From Notospermus geniculatus (lineage: Eukaryota; Nemertea; Pilidiophora; Heteronemertea; Lineidae): a DNA stretch of 64,000 bases. Positions 1 to 11,292 of the stretch are shown one piece after another. The stretch lies in the NCBI GenBank assembly GCA_002633025.1, contig NMRB01002034.1:1342-65341 (forward strand), given 5' to 3'. The notes under the pieces were generated by a model. That model worked only from the letters and a program-made list of their open reading frames with translations. It had not been told where the DNA came from and did not search any database. The position numbers and the translations under genes are program-made. Each line of letters starts with the position of its first letter. The first letter of the stretch is position 1.

Positions 1-330
1 GGGGACAAATATGTCCTACTAGGGTAAATGTCCGGCGGGCAAAATTCCAGAGGCAAATATCGGGAGGGGGAGGAATGTCCAGGGGACAAAGTCTTACAAT
101 CGGCACCACCTCTACCCGTCCATCACGAGCTATTGCTGCGATTCTACCTTGATTTCGAAGGTTTTCCGCTGAAAAAACTACTAAAACCCATAATATTCAG
201 GGATACATGGCTTCAGCATTATTTTTGGCCACCCTTACTGCCTATGGTGCCATTATATTTTTTTACCCCTTATGCCATCCTCTGACCACATGCACCCTGT
301 GCGTATGTGCTCGCCATGGGTATCATGCTA
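1..330. other. No gene recognised
   Basis: AT-rich sequence with one short unmatched open frame. No repeat partner noticed elsewhere in the window. Confidence 0.4.
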
Positions 331-440
331 GTATGAATAAAGAAAGACTAGTTAATGCTTTTACTTGAATTTTGCAATACAAATGCACTAGTTGATGCTG
401 TACAAATCTGAAGTAAAAGCATTTGCTAGTCTTTATTCAT
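331..440. repeat. Palindromic MITE, family P1 (copy 1)
   Basis: Ends are inverted: ATGAATAAAGAAAGACTAG on the left and CTAGTCTTTATTCAT on the right, with inner arms TGCTTTTACTT and AAGTAAAAGCA. Other copies: 6306-6427, 8768-9241, 25627-25750, 36097-36214. Confidence 0.75.
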
Positions 441-644
441 CTGACCACTGCCTCTGCTTTGACCTTGATTCAGGAGGTCAAGGTTAATGAAAGGTCACTT
501 GGTAAAATTTTTTCATATGAACATAACTTTTAATAATCAGTTTTGAACTTCATCTTTCCTTTTTTGGGCTCTGAAAAATCATAGTGCCATTTGGTGAAAA
601 CCCTTTAGGGAACAAATGGAAAAGTATTACATGACTTCAGTTGC

Positions 645-844
645 TAATAAGCAAAAAGTCAATCTCCAGAATTCACGAATTTTCGACCCCAACCGGGGTC
701 TTTTTCAAGTGGAACTTTACAATCTGAAACTCTAGAAAAGACTAAAGTCTTTTCTAGAGTTTCAGATTGTAAAATTCCACTTGAAAAAGACCCCGGTTGG
801 GGTCGAAAATTCGTGAATTCTGGAGATTGACTTTTTGCTTATTA
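645..844. repeat. Long foldback element, family P2 (copy 1)
   Basis: Two roughly 99-base arms that are almost perfect reverse complements, separated by two bases (AA at 744-745). Each arm carries TTTTCGACCCCAACCGGGGT or its complement, itself a small palindrome. Family members: 11123-11292 (shortened), 37082-37379 (interrupted), and a single arm at 57421-57478. Confidence 0.9.
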
Positions 845-2655
845 TCATTTTGTGTGTCAATTTTGTGCTATTCTGTATCTTGGACTTCAGTTGCTAAAGG
901 GTCACAAAAATAAAATTTTTGGTTATTTCAATCATCACCAAAGACCTCTCCTCCATCACTATACCATCGGTGAGGTATAAATGAAGCTAGCAGACATCAA
1001 TGTCTACAGCCCAGATCAGGACAATAATTGGACAAGTTCTTAGTTGGTCAGATAATGGACTCAAGGCAATCGACATCATGAGGGATATGTGCCAGGATGA
1101 GAATGAAGCTAGTTATTGGCTCGCCACAAGAAATCAACAACACCGCTGATGATATATTGTTAGACCCTAATAAGGTAGAGGGTGACTTGGGCACCATTAG
1201 ACAAAGGTTGGGAGGAGAGAGGCGGATACTGGCCACTCTGATCAGCAAGTGTCTTTGCTCGAGCTGCCTAAACCCTACAATATGCACCTGATTCCCAGAA
1301 GAATTTTTGTTTCCACTTCTATCATGAATGGTTTTAAACTGATGTCATTATTTACACCCTTTCAGAAATACGGTGCTCAGTGTTCAGTGATGGCGTCTAA
1401 AGCTGTGTTTACCGGACACCCGGAATGGGGAATGCAAAAGCGGTATATGCTATGCATTTTCGCGTACAACATATCGCTTCCGCATCCTGTATACCGCATT
1501 CCGGATGTCTGGTAAATGTAGCTTAAGGGGGAATCTTTAGGCCCTTGCATTTTACCATACAAAAGGATCGGTCACGGTTGACCACAATTTTTGAGTTCTT
1601 TTGGAGATGTGCATAGGGGAAAACTTAGTTCGAGCGCTGGCTGCTGAATTTCGGAAAAGTTGTATAGGAGCAAGATATTGCCACTTTTTGTTGACAGCTG
1701 CCTCATTCTCCAATACCGTAGTTTTGCCTTTTTCGCACCAGTTTTGGAGAATGTACAATTACAATAAGCAATGTGCAGGTGGATAGGTGCAGAACATGAC
1801 ACGGGGCGAGGTTTGTTTGTTTGTTTCACAGGCAGGAGCGGTGGGTCCGTATCCTACTCCGCCACTTTGCCCTTCCTCTAGCCTCTTCCGGGCCCAGAGA
1901 AAGCAGGCCTCTGACCCCCGGTTCGGGAGAGGGCACTATCTCCCCACCCTCCGGTAAAGACCATCCTTGGAGGTTGATAAGCGGAAGTGCAATAACACGT
2001 CAATAGAGGTCTCCTTTTACGGGTATGTTTAGCAGGGAAGGAATTCGATGCCTCTTTAAGAAATTGGATGTTGTCTGCCATCCAGGCCTTTAGGTGTTAA
2101 AATGAGAGACTGCCTTTAACATACACAATGTAAACAAGGCTATAGGTGTGCCTATAGACAACATCACTGGTTGTCAAGGCAACTCAAGCAAGTATAATCT
2201 AGAAACTGGTTTATCAGAATCTGCACACATAGAAAGTCGATGGGATCATGTGAATGGACTTGCTTACATTATTTCAGGGTTGATATGAACGAATCGTACC
2301 CCATTCAATGGATTTTCATTTCTTTGACAAATCTGGGTGTGTCACATTCAGAACACGTACCATCACATCTCTAATCTCAACTCCCAAGATCGTTCTCAAA
2401 GCAGTTATCCGTGTCAACAATGTAGCTTGTTGCAGAGCAATGGAGAAGAACTTCGTGGTCGACCTACCAACCACTGTACTATGGCCTAGGCCTCATCCAG
2501 TGCACAACATGCTAATGAAAAGCCTTCAGTGCTGCTTATACCCTTAAAAAATTTCTGGGTATTATTATTCTTCTACAGAAGTTTGGGTATTTTGCCAAAC
2601 TTTTGGGTACAATCTGTGAATTGACTGAGTTCAGGTATTTTGCCAATGTTTTGGG
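845..2655. other. No gene recognised; unassigned sequence with short ORFs
   Basis: Contains a short open frame near 1050-1150 (DNGLKAIDIMRDMCQDENEA) broken by stops. It may be an old element remnant, but I could not name the family. Confidence 0.3.
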
Positions 2656-2657
2656 TA

Positions 2658-2998
2658 CCGTATTTTCGCGACTATAGGGCGCACCTGACTATAAGGCGCA
2701 CCCCCTAATTTCACCCTAAACCCTTGACGAAATCCATACATAAGACGCACTGCCCTATAAGACGCACCTCCCTATAAGACGCAGTCATCAGGTGAACCAC
2801 AGCAATGTTATGCATCAAACTGACCTGGTTGTATGATTAATTAGCTTGTTGTGACAAGCTAATTAGCTTGTTGTGACACTTCTGATCAAATTTTCGGACT
2901 CTATCTGCAGATAAGGCGCACCACCCTATAAGGCGCACCCCCAATTTTAGACCCTTCTTCATGAAAAAAAGCCGCGCCTTATAGTCCGAAAAATACGG
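2658..2998. mobile_element. Tc1/mariner-like MITE with TA target duplication
   Basis: Inverted ends CCGTATTTTcgCGACTATAg and the complement of CCGTATTTTTCGGACTATAA, flanked by TA at 2656-2657 and 2999-3000. The interior repeats ATAAGGCGCACC and ATAAGACGCAC several times. No transposase frame. TA duplication suggests mobilisation by a Tc1/mariner-class transposase. Confidence 0.85.
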
Positions 2999-3615
2999 TA
3001 CAATATGTTAATGGACTGATATTTTGGGGTATTTTCCACATTTTTTGGGTCCAATTGGTTCCAATGGTGGTCATGTAGCGCAGCACACCGGTAGCATCAC
3101 GTAGCGACCACTAGGCACGAGGTTGGTATATGACGTGAAGTCACCGCGGCTCAGTGGGAGTTAGACATGCTAGATAAGGACGGAAACAACTTGTGAACTT
3201 CGTCATGTTTACTCCGTACAAATCCTACTTTCAAACGTAGAACGATTACTTTTAAACGTATTTCATGATGTTTCTGCATACAAACGACCCAAAATCTCCA
3301 AAACGTATGATGCGGAGCTTCAAACGCACAATGTATAATTGGCCATAATTTCCGTACAACGGTGGAAACGTACAGGTTCGCACCCATGTTGGAGATCAAC
3401 CTAGGCCTGCATAGGCCTATCCTGTAGGCCTACACCTATCCAGGGAGTCATCAGCTCACTGTGCGGAAGTTTTCAGAGACATGATAATAAGATACTTAAT
3501 ACCGTATCACATATAATTGATTGATATTCATTAATGCAAATATGATTAAGTTTATAAGTATTATCCAAAAATAAGATGTGCCAATCCTTGTACAAGTTTT
3601 GAACCACCTGTTTAA
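2999..3615. other. No gene recognised
   Basis: Unassigned sequence. A minus-strand open frame of 82 codons has no recognisable domain. Confidence 0.3.
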
Positions 3616-3621
3616 CTCATT

Positions 3622-3939
3622 CAGGGCTCACACTTGCGCCTAAAATTAGGGAGAAATAATGTCTCCCTCCTCAAAATTTTGGGAGACTTCACTCTCAAGA
3701 GGGAGACTTCACATAAAGTTTGTGGACGACATCTAACAAAGTTGTTTGATTTCAGCCTCTTTGCAAGAAATTAACACTTAATGATGATATTTTAGGGCAT
3801 TTTAGGGTGCAGAAAATGCTTCAGAGGGGATCATATACCCCTTAAAAAATTTTTTTTTTTTTTTAGGCGACTTTATGTCTCCCTGGGAGTTATTTTGGGC
3901 GAAATTTTCGCCCCACGTCGCCCCCAAATGTGAGCCCTG
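3622..3939. mobile_element. CAGGG-type MITE with 6-bp target duplication
   Basis: Inverted ends CAGGGCTCACACTTGCGCC on the left and TGTGAGCCCTG on the right, flanked by CTCATT at 3616-3621 and 3940-3945. Interior is low complexity with GGGAGAC repeats and a poly-T run. The ends resemble hAT elements, but the duplication is 6 bp. Confidence 0.8.
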
Positions 3940-3945
3940 CTCATT

Positions 3946-4692
3946 CATTATGAGATTTCATCTTGTTGTACATTACACCAGATGGACGATGATCAGGGGA
4001 TTATTAAGGGAAGTTACCGGTACTGTCAATTCCATCTGCTCCTTCCGAAGGACACTGCATCAAAGCGATAAAATGTTCACACACTTCTTTCATGCAGCAT
4101 AATGTAGCACAGTTGTACTATGTAACTTTATCCATCGATCACGTCCAGCCGTTTTTACAACTGACCGAGACAAGGGGAGGAACATCGCATTTTTTCAATA
4201 TTTATATCAAGGGTATTTAATCCTATATTTAATCAATAAATGCTGCAAGATTATCTGGGAAAATAACGCTCATTAAAAGCCCAGGGATGAGCAGAATATA
4301 AACAGAACAACAGTGGGAGCTACAAATATTGATTATTGGTTTAATTGATGGATTATCAACAAACATAGATGCCAGAATACTAGTACATGTGAAATCTAAT
4401 GCATGTACCGGCAGAATTCTGGTAACAGCAGCAGTAATGTTCATGGTGCCCTCCAGACATCCACTTAGGAACGTCTACATTTCAACAGAGGGCAGTGTTT
4501 CTGCTAGAAGGTGGGATGGGGGACATGTCCCCAAGATCGTCCAAAAATGCAAAAAGTTGTTATTTTGCCCTGGCTTTTCAGCAAAATCATGGGTTATCAC
4601 CTTCCCCCCCCCCTAAAATTTATTGCTTGAGGAAATACTGGAGGGGACCATATGTGTCTGATCCACCGGGGTATTTAGAATTTTGTGACATT
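3946..4692. other. No gene recognised
   Basis: Unassigned sequence up to the start of duplicated block A. Confidence 0.3.
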
Positions 4693-5726
4693 TACTCAAA
4701 ATCTTTACTGGTATTTATTTCACATTTATTACAAACTTTGATCCAAAGGACAGGCAAAAAGTTCCTGAGCAGACAGTGGGCACTGACCTAACTTATCCTT
4801 CAACAAAAATGTCACCCGGTGACAGCTGAAAGCGGTATCCAAAAGGAAGTAGTTATTGCAGAGAATAAAGTAAGAAAGGTTTCATAAACAAATGCAGAAT
4901 TTGACATGAAGTGCATTAGTTTGAACGGAAAAGTGGTAACGGTTCTGGTGCAGAGTATCAAGTCAGTGTCCTACAACAAGCATTTGACATGTTGAGTTGC
5001 AAAGGAAAACCAATACAACCACCACTCCTAAGGTGAACCACCGCTACTGACCTTTGTCAGCTACGTCAGTTTTCAAATAAACTATACCAACCAATATCCA
5101 TTTTTGTTACAAAATATGACAAACTGTGACGTAAGCTAAAATGTACTGAGCAGAGCATTTCCAATTTTTGTCGCGAAACTGCGATTAACTGTGACGTAAA
5201 AGTTGACATCCACATTGCAATACACTTGATGGCATTTCTTGCCTGATCACTGCTGTCGATTTGTCTGATTCATCAGCTGGGGATTGGGTGCATCTTGACA
5301 ATGGACGTCACCATTATTAGCGGAGGAGGTGGCAGAATATCATCTTCACGTTCATAATGAAGAGAGATTGGGGGTAAAAGATCACAGGTTAAATGAGCGC
5401 AGATGACTTTCTGGTGACAATAGAAGGTCAATATGGAGTAGATGACATACTACCCAAATACTTACAGTTTATTTATCATTTTGATGACTTTAGTATGACT
5501 GAAGCCAGGAAAGTGGCCTCAGTTATTATCAACCAGCTGCTGCTGAGTCTGCAACCACATGCTCCATTTCTTTATAAGTTAAAGTTTGGGTTTAGTCTGA
5601 TATCAACAATGGTAGAGGTGTCATCCAACTTTACACTTTAACCCCGATCTATCCTGAAACCTTTCCGTAGAACTCGGATGAGCTGCTCATTCAGTCTTCA
5701 GTCTTCAACCGGTATCCACTTATACA

Positions 5727-5835
5727 CAGGCCTTGCCGTTTGAGGGGCGCGATTTTACATGCACCTCGCAAACAATAGAAATTCTATTGTTTGCGAGGTG
5801 CATGCAAAATCGCGCCCCTCAAACGGCAAGGCCTG
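5727..5835. mobile_element. Perfect hairpin MITE, 6-7-bp target duplication, empty site in block B
   Basis: Arms CAGGCCTTGCCGTTTGAGGG and their complement meet around AATAGAAATTCTATT. The flanks are TATACA(C) on both sides. Block B (near 8091) has the uninterrupted TTATACACCTGGG, which shows the pre-insertion state directly. Confidence 0.92.
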
Positions 5836-5849
5836 TATACACCTGGGTG

Positions 5850-5965
5850 GAGAGAGGCGACTAAGACGAGACTTGCCCAAAGTCTCACGCCACAGTTGAA
5901 TTTGAACCCGGGACCCTCTGACTGCTAGTCGGAGACCCGCACAACTACACCACTGTAGTTCCACT
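5850..5965 (-). repeat. tRNA-like SINE fragment (copy in block A)
   Basis: On the minus strand: box A-like AGTGGTGTAGTTGTG and box B-like CGGGTTCAA spaced as in a tRNA promoter. The same fragment is in block B at 8100-8222. It is probably part of a tRNA-derived SINE rather than a tRNA gene: no acceptor-stem pairing was found. Confidence 0.55.
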
Positions 5966-6305
5966 GTGACTTTTGTGTGAAAGATCGGTCGATGCACTCT
6001 GTTATTCTGCGAGCACTGTACTCAGAACAATATCTGGTCAATGGTTCTATTCCACAGCCCCCCACCCCCACCCACACCAAGAGGTACTCGAGACTTTAAG
6101 AGGGTTTGGTTTTCCCCGAGAACATATATTCTTGCCTAGATCTCCCTCACCATGGAAACAGCGATGTCATGTTATTCATGACAGAAACTTTGAGAGCTAT
6201 TAAGGAGTGCCAGCCAAGGTACATGTAACAGTAAACCCTCCAACACATGCCTCCGTAGCAGGAGGTTCATCACTTGTAAAGTGATACATGTAGATCCAGT
6301 CATAT

Positions 6306-6427
6306 AGGTTGATATTCACAAAAGCTAGCAAATGCTTTCACTTTAAGTTTTGTGGTACATTTGCATAAGACCTTGCTGTGCAATAATCTTAAGTAAAAGC
6401 ATTTGCTAACTTTTATGAATACCAGCT
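6306..6427. repeat. Palindromic MITE P1 (copy 2)
   Basis: Inverted ends GGTTGATATTCAC and ATGAATACCAGCT with inner AAGCTAGCAAATGC and AAGCATTTGCTAAC. The block-B counterpart (8768-9241) is split by a TTAA element; here TTAA at 6389-6392 is intact. Confidence 0.8.
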
Positions 6428-6709
6428 ATTGGATTGACAAAATATTGAATTGAGTAATGACATTATTAGCTGTAGACAATAATAAGCAAATATTAAGGAA
6501 CCCTCTTGACTTTTTTCCTGATAGGGTGGCGCTGCGACAAAGACAAAGTAAAGCAATTCAAAACTGTCAATTGTGGCGTTTGATGCAGTGCAAGTGACGA
6601 AACATCGAAAACACCGTCACAGGTATAACGGTTCACAGGGATGGAAATAGGCGCAGTCTGCCACGCTTATTGCCAAAAGATGGCAGCAAAGTTCCAACAG
6701 ACTGATATA

Positions 6710-7033
6710 ATGAAATGGTCCATGGACCATGTGCTCACCGGGTTGGACATAATAGTCTAATGACAGAGGGAGGTACAAATCAGTTATGAGCAATCTGGGT
6801 CAAGTCATTTCCAAGTAGGACTTTGATGATTTTGGGGTTTATGCCACCTGGCGGCCATATTGGATGTCCGATTGGGCCGGAACTTCACATGCACATGAAG
6901 GTCATCTGCAGGGGCCACATAGCACATTGGAGCGCTTTGGCTCCAAGTCGTTCCTGAGTTACAGCACTTTGATGATTTTCAGGTTACGCCACCTGGCGGC
7001 CATATTGGATGTCCGATCGTGCCGAAACTTCAC
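6710..7033. repeat. Spacer between blocks A and B with an internal ~145-bp repeat
   Basis: CCACCTGGCGGCCATATTGG and flanking bases occur at about 6844 and again at about 6988, giving two tandem units. TGGTCCATGGACCA at 6717 resembles 16022. A single N follows at 7034. Confidence 0.6.
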
Positions 7034-7034
7034 N
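7034..7034. other. Single N at the start of block B
   Basis: Ambiguous base exactly at the edge of the duplication, which may mark a contig join. Confidence 0.9.
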
Positions 7035-9461
7035 TACTCAAAATCTTTACTGGTATTTATTTCACATTTATTACAAACAGTGATCCAAAGGGCAGGCAAA
7101 AAGTTCCTGAGTAGACAGTGGGCACTGACCTAACTTTATCCTTCAACAAAAATGCCATCCGGTGACAGCTGAAAGCGGTATCCAAAAGAAAGTAGTTATT
7201 GCAGAGAATAAAGTAAGAAAGGTTTCATAAACAAACGCAGAATTTGACATGAAGTGCATCAGTTTGAACGGAAAAGTGGTAACGGTACTGGTGCAGAGTA
7301 TCAGGTCAGTGTCCTACAACAAGCATTTGACATGTTGAGTTGCAAAGGAAAACCAATACAACCACCACTCCTAAGGTGAACCACCACTCCTAAGGTGAAC
7401 CACCACTCCTAAGGTGAACCACCGCAACTGACCTTTGTCAGCTACGTCAGTTTTCAAATAAACTATACCAACGAATATCCATTTTTGTTACAAAATATGA
7501 CAAACTGTGACGTAAGCTAAAATGTACTGAGCATTTCCAATTTTTGTCGCGAAACTGCGATTAACTGTGACGTAAAAGTTGACATCCGCATTGCAATACA
7601 CTTGATGGCATTTCTTGCCTGATCACTGCTGTCGATTTGTCTGATTCATCAGCTGGGGATTGGGTGCATCTTGACAATGGACGTCACCATTATTAGCGGA
7701 GGAGGTGGCAGAATATCATCTTCACGTTCATAATGAAGAGAGATTGGGGGTAAAAGATCACAGGTTAAATGAGCGCAGATGACTTTCTGGTGACAATAGA
7801 AGGTCAATATGGAGTAGATGACATACTACCCAAATACTTACACTTTATTTATCATTTTGATGACTTTAGTATGACTGAAGCCAGGAAAGTGGCCTCAGTT
7901 ATTATCAACCTGCTGCTGAGTCTGCAACCACATGCTCCATTTCTTTATAAGTTAAAGTTGGGTTTAGTCTGATATCAACAACGGTAGAGGTGTCATCCAA
8001 CTTTACACTTTAACCCCGATCTATCCTGAAACCTTTCCGTAGAACTCGGATGAGCTGCTCATTCTTCAGTCTTCAACCGGTATCCATTTATACACCTGGG
8101 TGGAGAGAGGCGACTAAGGCAACGAGACTTGCCCAAAGTCTCACGCCACAGTGGAATTTGAACCCGGGACCCTCTGACTGCTAGTTGGAGACCCACACAA
8201 CTACACCACTGTAGTTCCACTGTGACTTTTGTGTGAAAATCGGTCGATGCACTCTGTTATTCTGCGAGCACTGTACTCAGAACAATAACTGGTCAATGGT
8301 TCTATTCGATAGCCCCCCCACCCCCACCCATGCCAAGAGGTACTCGAGATTTTAAGAGGGTTACCAGGTCAGAAAGGGTTAGCACCGCTGGGAACATCTG
8401 CTGGGGAAAGGAAATGGCAACCAATCAAATATTCATACTAGAAATTGGTAGTTTCTATGACAACGCCAGAGCATTTACAGCTATCAGCAACGTGGAGCTC
8501 ATTCCGCATGAAAATCTCCGCCATCTCGAGTAACTTTTCTCTGCGATCCTGCTTCAAATGAACAATAATTATGGTTTTCCCCGAGAACATATATTCTTGC
8601 CTAGATCTCCCTCACCATGGAAACAGCGATGTCATGTTATTCATGACAGAAACTTTGAGAGCTAGAGAGAAGGAGTGCCAGCCAAGGTACATGTAACAGT
8701 AAACCCTCCAACACATGCCTCCGTAGCAGGAGGTTCATCACTTGGAAAGAGATAGATCCAGTCATATAGGTTGATATTCATAAAAGCTAGCAAATGCTTT
8801 CACTTCAAGTTTTGTGGTACATTTGCATAAGACCTTGCTGTGCAATAATCTTAAAGGAGCTGGACGTCCAAGTTGTAAACACGATATTCACTAGTCTCGG
8901 TCACCCAGCCGCTCGGTCACCCAGCCGAATCTGAGGATCGAACGTTTGTGTCCCAGTACCTGCGGAACGAAACGGTTGGCTGCGCGAGACTACATATTCA
9001 CTTCAGTACATATCACCGATAATAGGTGGCAGCACAGCGTGGATAGAGAACCAGTGAGTGGTTGAGCGAGTTGCATTGGACCGGGCACCAGTCTAACGAT
9101 CGCGGGGCGCTACTGGTGCTGCCACCTTCACGAAGGAATAAAACTAGTTTGCTGGCCAGTGTTTGTAAACAAACCAGTTTGTTTACAACTTGGACGTCGA
9201 GCTCCTTTAAGTAAAAGCATTTGCTTTTATGAATACCAGCTATTGGATTGACAAAATATTGAATTGAGCACCAAAATGACATTATTAGCCGTAGACAATA
9301 ATAAGCAAATAAGGAACCCTCTTGACTTTTTTCCTGATAGGGTGGCGCTGCGACAAAGACAAAGTAAAGCAATTCAAAACTGTCTAATTGTGGCATTCGA
9401 TGCAGTGCAAGTGACGAAAGATTGCCAAAAGATGGCAGCAAAGTTCTAACAGACCAATATA
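7035..9461. repeat. Duplicated block B (partner 4693-6709)
   Basis: Second copy of the block. Differences: ACCACTCCTAAGGTGA repeats three times near 7366-7415, the 5727 hairpin is absent, an extra segment of about 210 bases lies at 8362-8573, and a TTAA-flanked element is at 8855-9206. The short frame at 7769 has lost one codon and then one base relative to block A. Confidence 0.93.
8855..9206. mobile_element. piggyBac-like MITE with TTAA target site, empty site in block A
   Basis: 352 bases with inverted ends AGGAGCTGGACGTCCAAGTT and the complement of AGGAGCTCGACGTCCAAGTT, flanked by TTAA (8851-8854, 9207-9210). Block A has a single TTAA at 6389-6392 and no insert. CGGTCACCCAGCCG occurs twice inside. 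No transposase. Confidence 0.93.
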
Positions 9462-9566
9462 AAAATTCTCTTGATTGGTGCTCAGTCAAGCACGAATGGG
9501 TCCGCTAGGCATTGAATTAAGCGGTAGTGACACCTACTGGTCAACTGACTGACAGCTCCTATTGGA
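9436..9566. repeat. Dispersed repeat D1 (copy 1, inverted)
   Basis: Contains GATTGGTGCTCAGTCAAGCA and CCGCTAGGCATTGAATT. The same material in the other orientation is at 17821-17960 and 62694-62830. Confidence 0.65.
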
Positions 9567-10043
9567 GTACATTGAGAAATCCTGTGGTCTCAAAGACAGT
9601 GTCCCTCTCCATCAGATGAAGAATGGTCGATCCCTCTGGAACGTCTAAGGGAGGCACCAATGTTTCTTCTGTGCCACTTTCTTTGACAGCGATGGATTGA
9701 TCGTCAATAATTGACTACTGTAGGTTTCCAAAACTGTCTTCATTTCATTGTCTACTTCTAATTATCATCAACTAGCAACCATAATGCAATATTCTGTTGT
9801 TTATTGCATGAGGGCCAATGGAGCAAGCGACAACTGTGTTAGCAATAATTCGCTTTCGCTTTATATTATTTATTATTTCTATGATATATGACATTAGCCT
9901 TCAAAGCATTATCATGAAATTATCATACTTGATATCAAAATGGAATTGTCATGGGGTGTGTGGAGATGAGCCTCATGTGTGCGTTGTAATAACGACAGAT
10001 CGCAATTGAAGATTCCAGGTCAAATTAGGGGCCTAACCACACT
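9567..10043. other. No gene recognised
   Basis: Unassigned AT-rich sequence. Confidence 0.3.
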
Positions 10044-10617
10044 AGCCATACTTACACTACAAAGAGAAGTCTAGGTTTTTTCAGGTCCGCACTCATTTGA
10101 AGCCCGGGTTTCTCCACCAGAGCACTAACACTACAAATACGAAACCCAGCAATCACAGGTGAATTGTAGGTCACATCCACTGGTCTCTCAATGTAAGAAC
10201 ACATGTAATCGCACTTACACCTGAAGTGAAGTAGAAGCCCGGGCCAAGTGCGGACTTCGCCTAGACCCACTCATGACATCTGGGTTTAGGAAGTCCGCAC
10301 TTTGTAGACCCGGGCTTCATTAAGCCCACCTACTGTAAAGCAAGATAATTTCGCGGCTGGAAATTTTCGCGAATCAAGAATTATAGACATATTAGCGGCA
10401 GGATATTTTCGCGAGTCTCTGCCATTTTTTTTCAGTTTTTTTTCACGGACCGTATTTATCACTTGCGTGTACTCATATTCGCGACAGGAAATTTTCGCGA
10501 CTCATACACTCTCGCGAAATTCGCGAAAATTTCCTGCACGCGAAATTTTCCTGCTTTACAGTATTTTGTAGTGTAAGCAGGAGAAGTCCGGACTTCGTTT
10601 GTAGTGTAAGTACAGCT
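10044..10617. repeat. Inverted-repeat element with a second element nested in it
   Basis: Outer ends ACTTACACTACAAAG and the complement (TTTGTAGTGTAAGTAC) enclose repeated AGTCCGCACTT / AAGCCCGGG arms. The element is split by the element at 10332-10561. Confidence 0.7.
10332..10561. mobile_element. CGCGAAA-rich MITE nested inside 10044-10617
   Basis: Inverted ends TACTGTAAAGCA and TGCTTTACAGTA; interior alternates AATTTTCGCG words on both strands. The ends abut TACTG/CAGTA with a possible TA duplication. Confidence 0.75.
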
Positions 10618-10780
10618 ACTATGTCAGTTGTCACCTGACTCATTTTACACCAAGATTCTTCTGTCATGTGATGAAGTATGGACACCTTTGCAACTAGTAG
10701 CAGCACTCAGCAAGACTCAGTAGCTGGCGACTCTGTCTCCTGCGACAAGAGTCCTACGAAGATCGAGTCCTGCGTCTTAA

Positions 10781-10991
10781 AGGACCCTTCAGGCAGCTAG
10801 CTATTAGGCTAATATTAGTACGGTCACTTCATCACAGGTGGTGCTGGCAACTGACAACCTACAGATTTGGGCTCAAATGTTCATGTTCAGGTGGGTATTT
10901 TCCTTACAATAGGTACATGTCAGAGTTAGATTCTCATCACAACCGATCGGTCTGATGAGCACACTATGAGGAGGCGGCCTGTAGGGTCCCT
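10781..10991. repeat. Relative of the TTAA element at 60290-61042
   Basis: TTAA at 10777-10780 precedes AGGACCCTTCAGGCAG and the right end is CTGTAGGGTCCC. Internal ATCACAGGTGG and CGGTCTGATGAGCACA match the 60-kb element. The right-hand TTAA is altered to CTAA. Confidence 0.65.
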
Positions 10992-11122
10992 AATGCGGAA
11001 ATACTCTTGCCGCGATCCCACGAGTTGCAGAAAATTCGGGTCATTCATTTCGTCACAAGCAGTTTTCCACCAAACATTTTTATTGAACGAGGGTATAGAA
11101 TTTGACCTCTTGACTATTTTCA

Positions 11123-11292
11123 GATAATAAGCACGAAGTCAATCTCCAGAATTCACGAATTTTCGACCCCAACCGGGGTCTTTTTCAAGTGGAACTTTAC
11201 AATCTGAAACTCTAGAAAAGTTCCACTTGAAAAAGACCCCGGTTGGGGTCGAAAATTCGTGAATTCTGGAGATTGACTTCTTGCTTATTATC
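11123..11292. repeat. Foldback element P2 (copy 2, shortened)
   Basis: Same arms as 645-844, with identical outer sequence through ATTATCATTTTGTGTGTCAA, but the inner part of the right arm is missing, so the hairpin is asymmetric around CTCTAGAAAAG. Confidence 0.88.

Larger units (their letters stand above)
4693..6709. repeat. Duplicated block A (partner 7035-9461)
   Basis: About 2 kb of near-identical sequence in direct orientation with block B. It shares a short frame (5393-5641, MSADDFLVTIEG...), a reverse tRNA-like SINE, a P1 MITE and flanking sequence. Block A carries a hairpin insertion at 5727-5835 and an 80-base segment at about 6602-6684 missing from B. It lacks two segments present in B. 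Confidence 0.93.

Noticed and set aside
8362-8573. Third transposon insertion in block B
   Set aside because: The segment is absent from block A but has no clear inverted ends; GGTT at both edges could equally be a deletion junction in block A.
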